Below are positions 1 to 5,039 of a stretch of DNA of 6,218 bases, piece by piece; positions within the stretch are counted from its first letter, which is position 1; every line of letters starts with the position of its first letter. Origin of the DNA: Bacteroidota bacterium (GTDB taxonomy: Bacteria; Bacteroidota; Ignavibacteria; Ignavibacteriales; Ignavibacteriaceae); assembly GCA_024278655.1 (NCBI GenBank), contig JAJRSV010000247.1, forward strand, positions 1-6,218, read 5' to 3'. The translations under genes and the position numbers were made by a program. The notes under the pieces were generated by a model. That model saw only the letters and a list, made by a program, of their open reading frames with translations. It had not been told where the DNA came from and searched no databases.

Positions 1-570
1 ATTACCTGTGTTGTAGAAAGAATAATAAGCCGCAAGCTGCCCGTTGCAGTAGATATGAAGCTGGAATTTAAACCCGGTTACGGGCTTGCAACCCCGGCTA
101 AAATTTCACCCGACTCAGTAATGGTTTACGGTCCCGTTTCCGTAGTAAATAATATTAGCGAAGTATTTACAAAAACTCTCGAGCTTTCGTCGCTCGACCG
201 CGAAATTTCGAAACCGGTTGGATTTGCCGAACTGCCCGGAACCCGTTACGGAAGAAGTTTTGTAAACGTTACACTGGATGTGCAAAGAATAGTCGATAAA
301 CAGTTCGATGATATTTTGGTTAAGGTTCTGAACGTTCCGCCTGACAGGGATGTTGTTCTTCTTCCGAATAAAATAGGAATAAGCGTAAGAGGCGGAATAG
401 AAATTCTCGGCAAACTAAATATTGATCAGTTTGAAGCGTTTGTACTTTACAGGGATGTTGTGCTCGATACTCTCGGCAGTGTAGTGCCGCACGTAGTAAT
501 TCCCGAAAACACAAATCTGCTTTACATCAAGCCGGAAAGATTAAGATATGTAATTAAAAAATTCAGATAG
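1..570 (+). CDS. YbbR/CdaR-like domain protein, C-terminal part (5' end outside window)
   Basis: The frame is open from base 1 to a TAG stop at 568-570, giving 189 visible residues. The first ATG, at base 55, is internal because sensible coding continues upstream of it (residues RKLPVAV precede it). The text fits the YbbR family: a β-rich repeat with GYG, then SPDSVMVYGP, then a hydrophobic stretch leading to LELSSL (about residues 26-65). A second repeat-like half follows, with VKVLNVPPDR and IGISVRGG (about 104-130). YbbR domains are extracytoplasmic; in Firmicutes the family member CdaR regulates the diadenylate cyclase CdaA, and Bacteroidota carry stand-alone YbbR proteins of about 300 residues. 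The expected N-terminal membrane anchor would lie left of the window. No cyclase gene is visible, so a c-di-AMP role is not shown here. The family call is fairly confident; the function is not known. Confidence 0.75.
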   Translation: MTCVVERIISRKLPVAVDMKLEFKPGYGLATPAKISPDSVMVYGPVSVVNNISEVFTKTLELSSLDREISKPVGFAELPGTRYGRSFVNVTLDVQRIVDKQFDDILVKVLNVPPDRDVVLLPNKIGISVRGGIEILGKLNIDQFEAFVLYRDVVLDTLGSVVPHVVIPENTNLLYIKPERLRYVIKKFR

Positions 571-675
571 TCTTTAGTCTTACAGCCCGGGTAATGTTTT
601 CCACAAAGTATTCGGTAAATTTAAGTAATGAAATAATCAATTTATTATTCTACAACAACCAAACTATTCTAATTT
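571..675. other. Intergenic gap between the ybbR-like gene and tmk
   Basis: These 105 noncoding bases are AT-rich in the second half. I see no hairpin followed by a T-run that would make a convincing terminator, and no clear -35/-10 pair. No Shine-Dalgarno sequence precedes the tmk ATG (the bases are TTCTAATTT). The gap is much larger than those in the following operon, so a promoter for tmk probably lies here, but I cannot place it. Confidence 0.4.
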
Positions 676-1293
676 ATGTTTATAAGTTTCGAAGGCATCG
701 ATTTCTGCGGAAAGTCAACACAGATAAAACTGTTGGAAGAGCATTTTATTGCCGAAGGTAAAAAGGTTCTTGTAATAAGGGAACCGGGCGGAACGGAGAT
801 ATCGGAAAAAATAAGAGATGTTCTGCTCGATAAAAAAAATTCTAAAATGTTTATGGAAACCGAGTTCCTGCTTTTTTCGGCAAGCAGGGCGCAGCTTGTT
901 AGAGAAAAAATTAGACCTTCTTTAGAGGAAGGATTTTATGTAATTTCGGACAGGTTCCATGATTCCTCTACTGCCTATCAGGGGTACGGAAGAGGAATTC
1001 CGGTTGATGTGATTTTAAATATTCATAAGCTTGCTGTAGGTTCTACTGTACCCGATATAACTTTTTTTATCGATATTCCTGTTGAAGTTGCGCACGAAAG
1101 AAAGCTTGCAAAGCAGAGTGAGCACTTAGACAGAATTGAAAAATCGGATATGGAATTTTATACAAGAGTAAGAAACGGATATTTGAAAATTGCCGAAGAA
1201 GAGAGCCGGTTCAGAATTATAAACGGCAAAGATTCAATAGAAGAAATTCATAAAAAAATATTAGAAGAAATAAATAAATTCGAACAGAGGTAA
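676..1293 (+). CDS. tmk: Thymidylate kinase (dTMP kinase)
   Basis: This cytoplasmic P-loop kinase converts dTMP and ATP to dTDP and ADP, an essential step in dTTP synthesis. All family signatures are present in its 205 residues, a normal length. They are the Walker A loop FEGIDFCGKST (5-15), REPGGT (35-40) for nucleotide binding, FSASRAQ (67-73), the DRF motif (92-94) followed by SSTAYQG (97-103) around the thymidine site, FFIDIPVEVA (130-139), and a LID ending in LDRIE (151-155). The Walker A loop is slightly unusual, with Phe-Cys where many homologues have Gly-Ser, Gly-Ala or Arg-Thr. The ATG at 676 puts the P-loop at the usual distance from the N-terminus, and no upstream in-frame start is better. 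There is no Shine-Dalgarno, as is common in Bacteroidota relatives. It is the first gene of a packed run and is followed after 3 bases by the S41 protease gene. Confidence 0.97.
   Translation: MFISFEGIDFCGKSTQIKLLEEHFIAEGKKVLVIREPGGTEISEKIRDVLLDKKNSKMFMETEFLLFSASRAQLVREKIRPSLEEGFYVISDRFHDSSTAYQGYGRGIPVDVILNIHKLAVGSTVPDITFFIDIPVEVAHERKLAKQSEHLDRIEKSDMEFYTRVRNGYLKIAEEESRFRIINGKDSIEEIHKKILEEINKFEQR
1286..1290 (+). promoter_or_regulatory. Shine-Dalgarno for the S41 protease gene, inside the tmk 3' end
   Basis: AGAGG lies in the last sense codons of tmk, 6 bases before the ATG at 1297 and directly before the tmk TAA stop. It supports the 1297 start and coupled translation of the two genes. Confidence 0.7.
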
Positions 1294-1296
1294 GAA

Positions 1297-2928
1297 ATGA
1301 AGCGTAAGAAGTTATTAATAATTTTATCTGCGGGTTTTATTTTATTGTTTGCCGGGTTTACCGACATCTACTTCGAGATAAATAAAAACATCGAGTTGTT
1401 CAGTAAAGTTTACAAGGAAATTTCGTTTAACTACGTAGATGAGGTTGACCCCGAGCAGTTTATGCGTGCCGGTATAGAGGGCATGCTTTCTTCACTCGAT
1501 CCGTACACTATTTTTATTGATGAAAAGAAAAAAGAAGACATCGACTTAATTACGAACGGTAAATACGGTGGAATCGGTATTTCGATTGGAGTTCGCGGCG
1601 ACCATGTAACCATTCTGGAAATAATGGACGGCTATTCAGCTCAACGTCAGGGATTAAGAGTAGGCGATATTATTATAGAAGCTGCCGGTGTGGAAATAAC
1701 ACCGGAAAACGTAGATGAAATTTCTACGCTGGTTAAAGGCGACCCCGGTTCAACCGTTAATCTCAAAATTATAAGAAACGAATTGAAAGATACGCTTGAG
1801 TTTAATATTGTAAGGGAAGAAGTAATAGTTAAGAATTTACTTTACGCAGGATTCTATCCCGAAAACAGTAACAATGTTTACCTTAAGCTTGCAAACTTCA
1901 GCCGTTCGGCAAGCAACGAAATTAAAGAAGCACTTAAGGAGTTAAAAGAACAGAAAGAAATCAAATCGATTGTTTTCGATTTAAGAGGCAACCCCGGCGG
2001 ATTGCTCGATATTGCCGTTGATATCTGCGATAAGTTTTTACCTAAAGGTCAGTTGATAGTTTCGACAAGAGGACGCGCTGAATCGAGCGTAAAAGAATAT
2101 TATTCAACGCAGGAACCGATAATTGGTGATGCTAAATTAGTTATACTTATAGACGGCGGCAGTGCATCTGCATCCGAAATTGTTGCCGGCGCAATTCAGG
2201 ACCACGACCGGGGCGTTATTCTCGGAACAAAATCTTTCGGCAAGGGATTGGTGCAAACTATAACACCGCTTAGTTATAATACTTCGCTTAAAATTACAAC
2301 CGCCAAGTATTACACTCCGAGCGGAAGATGTATTCAGAAGATTGATTACTCCGACCACAATAGTGTAATTGCCGATGCCGATTCGATTGTTTATGGTGAG
2401 TTTTATACAGACCATAAACGCTCCGTTTATTCCAAAGGCGGAATTACTCCCGACACTACTGTTGAATTTTCGATAAAAGGTAAAATTACAAAAGAGCTTC
2501 TTGCAAAAGGATTGTTCTTTAAGTTTGCCGATCATTTTTATTATTCACATCCGGGCATAACTTATAACGAGGTTAGCGACGAACAACTGCTTAAAGAATT
2601 CAAAGAATTCACTCAGTCCGAAAACTTTACATACAAGTCCGATGCGGAAGATCATATAGACCTTTTGATGAGTGACCTTTCGGAAAATTATATGGACCTT
2701 CTGGATGAGCTTGACCAGGTTAAAGCAAGATTGACTGAACTTAAGAAAAATGATTTCGAATTTTACAGCGATGAAATTCTAAGACAAATAAGAGAAGACC
2801 TTGCTGTAAGATACGTTGGTGTTGAAGGCAGAATAATGGAACAGCTTAAAACAGACCGGCAGGTTCAATCGGCAATTGATATTATTAATAACCCTGCGGT
2901 TTATAATAAACTATTGAATCTCAATTGA
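1297..2928 (+). CDS. Membrane-anchored PDZ / S41-family C-terminal processing protease
   Basis: This 543-residue protein belongs to the Ctp/Prc (tail-specific protease) family, which trims or degrades envelope proteins from their C-termini. Residues 1-5 are basic (MKRKK), followed by a hydrophobic segment at about 6-22 acting as a signal anchor or signal peptide. An N-terminal helical region contains SSLDPYT (65-71). The PDZ domain covers about 88-175 (GGIGISIG 91-98, GLRVGDIII 119-127). The S41 catalytic core follows, with FDLRGNPGG (227-235), GGSASASEI (287-295) and FGKGLVQ (314-320). By comparison with Bacillus CtpB spacing, the catalytic residues should be Ser291, Lys316 and Gln320, and all are present. 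YYTPSGRCIQ (338-347) and GGITPD (381-386) are typical of the fold's end. About 145 further residues (398-543) are helical and charged. I use the generic name because ctpA and prc cannot be separated from sequence alone. The stop overlaps the next start by 4 bases. Confidence 0.95.
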   Translation: MKRKKLLIILSAGFILLFAGFTDIYFEINKNIELFSKVYKEISFNYVDEVDPEQFMRAGIEGMLSSLDPYTIFIDEKKKEDIDLITNGKYGGIGISIGVRGDHVTILEIMDGYSAQRQGLRVGDIIIEAAGVEITPENVDEISTLVKGDPGSTVNLKIIRNELKDTLEFNIVREEVIVKNLLYAGFYPENSNNVYLKLANFSRSASNEIKEALKELKEQKEIKSIVFDLRGNPGGLLDIAVDICDKFLPKGQLIVSTRGRAESSVKEYYSTQEPIIGDAKLVILIDGGSASASEIVAGAIQDHDRGVILGTKSFGKGLVQTITPLSYNTSLKITTAKYYTPSGRCIQKIDYSDHNSVIADADSIVYGEFYTDHKRSVYSKGGITPDTTVEFSIKGKITKELLAKGLFFKFADHFYYSHPGITYNEVSDEQLLKEFKEFTQSENFTYKSDAEDHIDLLMSDLSENYMDLLDELDQVKARLTELKKNDFEFYSDEILRQIREDLAVRYVGVEGRIMEQLKTDRQVQSAIDIINNPAVYNKLLNLN

Positions 2929-3719
2929 ATTTATTTCTTCTCATCCTGCTTTTTTTTCTGGTGGGATTTTCTACCGGAATACTTATCGGTATGCTCGGCA
3001 TCGGTGGGGGAGCGGTTTTTGTTCCGGTTCTTTACGTGTTACTGCCTTTGTTAGGATATAACGAATCTTCGATTGCAATTGTTGCAATAGCAACTTCGCT
3101 TTTTGCTGGCGCTATTGCAGCTTCATCCTCCGGATACTTTCATCTTACAAAAAAAAATGTTGATGTAAAGAGAGCATTTCTTTTAGCATCCGGCAGTGTT
3201 CTATCTGCGTTCGTGCTGCCGTTCTTCGTTGTTAAGATAAGTCCGTTAACGCTTAAACTTATTTTCGCATCGATACTGTTAATAGTTGCAATTAAAATGC
3301 TTCTCGAAAAAGATGAAACAATGGTTGAATCGGTACGGAAAGCGGTAAGCATAATATTTCTTCCTGTTATAGGAATAATGGTTGGAATTCTATCGGCTAT
3401 TACCGGTTTAGGCGGAGGGGTGGTTTACTTTCCAAGCTTATATTATTTATACGATTTAAAAGTACGAAGGGCAATAGGTACATCTTCGGTAGTAACTGCC
3501 GCCACAATGATAAGCTCATCTTTTTCATTTCTTATTCAAAGCGGAAATTCTCATCAGGGTTACGTTTCGCTTGTTGCAGCTATTCCGATGGGAATAGGTG
3601 CCGTTTTAGGTGCAAGAGTAGGTGTCGGGCTGGTTTTTAAGTGGAATTCGAGGATTATAAGAAAAATTTTCTCGGGATTGTTGATAATAGTCGTTATAAA
3701 AATTATTTTACCATTATGA
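2925..3719 (+). CDS. TauE/SafE-type (DUF81) membrane permease, TTG start
   Basis: This 264-residue inner-membrane protein is almost entirely hydrophobic segments. It shows the internal duplication that defines the TauE/SafE family: GMLGIGGGAVFVPVLYVL (about 22-39) is echoed by ITGLGGGVVYFPSLYYL (about 159-175). Each copy is followed by a Ser/Ala-rich helix (ATSLFAGAIAASSSG about 56-70; GTSSVVTAATMISSS about 185-199). Characterised family members export sulfite, sulfoacetate or other small organosulfur anions, or take up related substrates; the substrate here cannot be inferred. The start is TTG at 2925. The first in-frame ATG (2991) would delete the first helix, and a stop lies at 2907-2909 upstream. 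TTG shares four bases (TTGA) with the protease stop and has no Shine-Dalgarno of its own, so translation probably depends on coupling. The 3' end overlaps the next gene as ATGA. Confidence 0.9.
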   Translation: MNLFLLILLFFLVGFSTGILIGMLGIGGGAVFVPVLYVLLPLLGYNESSIAIVAIATSLFAGAIAASSSGYFHLTKKNVDVKRAFLLASGSVLSAFVLPFFVVKISPLTLKLIFASILLIVAIKMLLEKDETMVESVRKAVSIIFLPVIGIMVGILSAITGLGGGVVYFPSLYYLYDLKVRRAIGTSSVVTAATMISSSFSFLIQSGNSHQGYVSLVAAIPMGIGAVLGARVGVGLVFKWNSRIIRKIFSGLLIIVVIKIILPL

Positions 3720-4000
3720 CGAATAGCGGAATATTATTCAAGAAGAATCCTATCTACGAAAAATGTCCATCGTGCAATGTTGCGGGTGTATTACGCAAAT
3801 CCCATTCACGTAACTTAACCGAAAAATTAATAAAACGGTTTACGCCTTATTCGGTTTACAGGTGTAAAAAGTGCGGATGGCGCGGTTACCGTTCAAAAAT
3901 GGTTTTAACAATAGAATCATTAAAAAACGCTTTGGTATATGTTGTGCTGGTAGTTATTGTTGCTTTTGTAGTTTTACAGGTTTTAAAGAGGTTTGTATAA
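3716..4000 (+). CDS. Small zinc-ribbon protein with one C-terminal membrane helix
   Basis: I do not recognise a named family. Starting at the ATG of an ATGA overlap with the permease stop gives 94 residues. The frame also extends upstream to an ATG at 3641, but that start would overlap the permease gene by 79 bases, so I prefer 3716. Two CxxC knuckles are separated by 29 residues: C17-P-S-C20 and C50-K-K-C53, the latter followed by GW. This is a likely structural Zn site of the rubredoxin/ribbon type. The stretch between is basic (KSHSRN, KLIKRF). Residues about 71-88 (NALVYVVLVVIVAFVVL) form one membrane helix, followed by KRFV, so the ribbon is probably cytoplasmic by the positive-inside rule. 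Small ribbon-plus-helix proteins of this shape are widespread and mostly uncharacterised. The coupling suggests it is made together with the permease. The existence of the gene is fairly sure; its function is unknown. Confidence 0.8.
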   Translation: MTNSGILFKKNPIYEKCPSCNVAGVLRKSHSRNLTEKLIKRFTPYSVYRCKKCGWRGYRSKMVLTIESLKNALVYVVLVVIVAFVVLQVLKRFV

Positions 4001-4091
4001 CAATTAATTTTATACTAAAAAAAATGTTTCTTAAATTGGTTTTAAAGTTCTGATTTTTTAATTTTGAACCCTTGAAACGTAAGATTTCTGA

Positions 4092-4132
4092 CGGTAAATC
4101 TGAGGCTCTGAAAATCATTCGGATTTTTACCG
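4092..4132. repeat. Imperfect inverted repeat (bulged hairpin)
   Basis: CGGTAAA (4092-4098) pairs exactly with TTTACCG (4126-4132). After a 2-base bulge (4124-4125) the stem can continue as TCTGA (4099-4103) with TCGGA (4119-4123), including one G-T wobble. This gives about 12 pairs around a loop of roughly 15 bases. The right arm is followed by CTCTTCACTTT rather than a T-run, so I do not call it an intrinsic terminator. It could be a factor-dependent stop for the left operon or structure in the actA leader. Confidence 0.5.
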
Positions 4133-4141
4133 CTCTTCACT

Positions 4142-4171
4142 TTAATCAATACATTTGTTTTAATTGATTAA
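4142..4171. repeat. Perfect 9-bp inverted repeat, possible operator
   Basis: TTAATCAAT (4142-4150) and ATTGATTAA (4163-4171) are exact reverse complements separated by 12 bases. The arms are AT-rich, making a weak hairpin but a plausible dyad for a dimeric DNA-binding regulator. It lies about 90 bases before the actA start. Role inferred from position only. Confidence 0.5.
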
Positions 4172-4172
4172 C

Positions 4173-4201
4173 AGGTTGATAGTCATTTAATGTTTCAACC
4201 T
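4173..4201. repeat. Perfect 7-bp inverted repeat upstream of actA
   Basis: AGGTTGA (4173-4179) and TCAACCT (4195-4201) are exact reverse complements with a 15-base loop, beginning 1 base after the previous repeat ends. The right arm could instead pair in part with GGTT at 4210-4213, so two alternative folds are possible in RNA. The ATG of the 23-codon frame (4190) sits in the loop. Confidence 0.45.
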
Positions 4202-4252
4202 CTCAACAGGGTTTCATACATTAGTGCATTCTTTAAGTTTTCTATTAATTTC

Positions 4253-4257
4253 AGGGA
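4253..4257 (+). promoter_or_regulatory. Shine-Dalgarno of actA
   Basis: AGGGA ends 4 bases before the ATG at 4262 and supports this start, which also gives the expected short cytoplasmic N-terminus before the membrane helix. Confidence 0.55.
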
Positions 4258-4261
4258 TTAA

Positions 4262-4831
4262 ATGAAATCATCATTTATTGATTATATCTTAAGGAACCGG
4301 ATACCGGTAACAATTTTTGTTGTTGCCGCTGCTTTTGTTATCACATATTTTGCATCGAGGGCTGAAAGAGACGGGGTAGGTTACACACCCGATCAGCCGA
4401 TAAATTTTTCACATAGATTACATGCCGGCGATATGCAGATTGATTGTCAGTACTGTCATGTCTCGGTTGAAAAATCGCGGCATGCAATGGTACCCGCTGT
4501 TGAAACCTGCATGAATTGCCATAAGGTTGCAAGAACCGACAGACCGGAAATAATTAAACTTACCGACTATTATAATAAAGATAAACCGATTCCATGGAAA
4601 AGGGTTCATAAAGTTCCCGACTATGCTTATTTTAATCACAGTGTTCATGTTACCAAAGGAATTCAGTGTGAATCGTGCCACGGAGATGTGAAGCGCATGG
4701 AAAAAATCGGGCAAGTGAACTCGTTTACAATGAGGAACTGTTTGAGCTGCCATAGAAATGCGCACGAAAGACTACCCGATGTAGAAGGAATTCAAAATGG
4801 TCCTGAATATTGTTACGCCTGCCATAGATGA
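4262..4831 (+). CDS. actA: Pentaheme cytochrome c subunit of alternative complex III (ActA-like)
   Basis: This 189-residue protein has a basic N-terminus, one membrane helix at about 13-31 (uncleaved anchor) and an exported domain with five CxxCH heme sites: C62-H66, C83-H87, C136-H140, C160-H164 and C184-H188. The last heme site sits at the extreme C-terminus. Extra histidines (H51, H54, H74, H116, H126, H129, H168) could supply the sixth ligands. FSHRLHAG...CQYCH and FNHSVHV...CESCH are two copies of the c7/c3-type heme-pair pattern. ActA of ACIII is a five-heme, single-helix cytochrome that receives electrons from the Fe-S clusters of ActB and hands them to a cytochrome or oxidase. Heme count, anchor and the downstream ActB-like gene all agree. 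A Qrc-type QrcA or other c3-family subunit is the main alternative. Maturation would need a cytochrome c biogenesis system outside the window. Confidence 0.85.
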   Translation: MKSSFIDYILRNRIPVTIFVVAAAFVITYFASRAERDGVGYTPDQPINFSHRLHAGDMQIDCQYCHVSVEKSRHAMVPAVETCMNCHKVARTDRPEIIKLTDYYNKDKPIPWKRVHKVPDYAYFNHSVHVTKGIQCESCHGDVKRMEKIGQVNSFTMRNCLSCHRNAHERLPDVEGIQNGPEYCYACHR

Positions 4832-4868
4832 TATTTAATTGATTCAAAAAATAATAATGAAGATTAAA

Positions 4869-5039
4869 ATGGATCGTAAAAAATTTTTTAATTCGTTTGG
4901 TGTAAGTGTAGCGGGGCTTTTTTTAATAAAGTTTGCTCCGTTAGGATTTTTGAAAAGTAAGGGGAACAGGAAAAAAGTTTCAGTAAAATTAAATCCACTT
5001 GCAGTTAAAAGACAAAAAATAGGTAGAAAGAATGCCTGA
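4869..5039 (+). CDS. Small basic protein with degenerate Tat-like N-terminus, between actA and actB
   Basis: I do not recognise a named family. I choose the ATG at 4869 (56 residues) because GAAG lies 6 bases upstream; the frame also contains an ATG at 4857 and a TTG at 4839. Residues 2-8 (DRKKFFN) align position by position with the Tat consensus SRRxFLK but with Arg-Lys in place of Arg-Arg. A hydrophobic stretch follows (about 10-28, SVAGLFLIKFAPLGFL). The remaining half is very basic (KSKGNRKK, KR, RK) and contains VSVKLNPLAVKR. There is no cysteine, so it binds no heme or Fe-S cluster by itself. It starts 37 bases after actA and its stop region overlaps the actB start by 8 bases, so it is co-translated with the complex. 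It may be a small membrane or periplasmic subunit or an assembly factor; this is inference. Confidence 0.65.
   Translation: MDRKKFFNSFGVSVAGLFLIKFAPLGFLKSKGNRKKVSVKLNPLAVKRQKIGRKNA

Larger units (their letters stand above)
4001..4261. other. Leader/promoter region of the ACIII operon
   Basis: This 261-base, strongly AT-rich region separates the tmk-protease-permease operon from the cytochrome gene. I see no gene of normal size in it. It contains three consecutive inverted repeats (annotated separately), a 23-codon reading frame ending at the actA start, and an A-run at 4018-4024. No hairpin is followed by a clear T-run, so an intrinsic terminator for the left operon is not convincing. Weak sigma70-like matches exist (TTGAAA at 4072-4077 with TAAATC at 4095-4100; TACATT at 4217-4222), but none is good enough to call as the promoter. 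Confidence 0.6.

Noticed and set aside
55..570. YbbR-like gene starting at the ATG at base 55
   Set aside because: The frame is open to base 1 and the upstream codons continue the same domain, so the ATG is internal and the gene is 5'-truncated by the window.
2137..2535. 132-codon minus-strand frame opposite the S41 protease
   Set aside because: It lies wholly inside a confidently identified gene, shows no family motif and has no start context; it is an antisense shadow. The same applies to the other minus-strand frames at 320-514, 1431-1613, 3140-3352, 4341-4532 and 4418-4765.
3641..3715. N-terminal extension of the zinc-ribbon protein to an ATG at 3641
   Set aside because: It would overlap the permease gene by 79 bases. 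The ATG at 3716 makes a standard ATGA coupling and keeps the whole ribbon and helix.
3871..4053. 60-codon plus-strand frame overlapping the zinc-ribbon gene, with a short ATG frame at 4024-4053 at its end
   Set aside because: Most of it is the zinc-ribbon gene read in another frame. The 9-codon tail has only an A-run upstream and no ribosome site.
4072..4100. Sigma70-like promoter TTGAAA, 17 bases, TAAATC
   Set aside because: The -10 match is poor and the region is AT-rich enough for chance matches. The Bacteroidota-type -33/-7 pattern was also not found with proper spacing.
4092..4132. Intrinsic terminator for the left operon
   Set aside because: The stem is reasonable but no T-run follows the right arm, so it is listed only as an inverted repeat.
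4839..4868. Longer starts (TTG at 4839, ATG at 4857) for the small protein before actB
   Set aside because: Neither has a Shine-Dalgarno, while the ATG at 4869 has GAAG 6 bases upstream and places DRKKFF right at the N-terminus. The ATG at 4857 remains possible.
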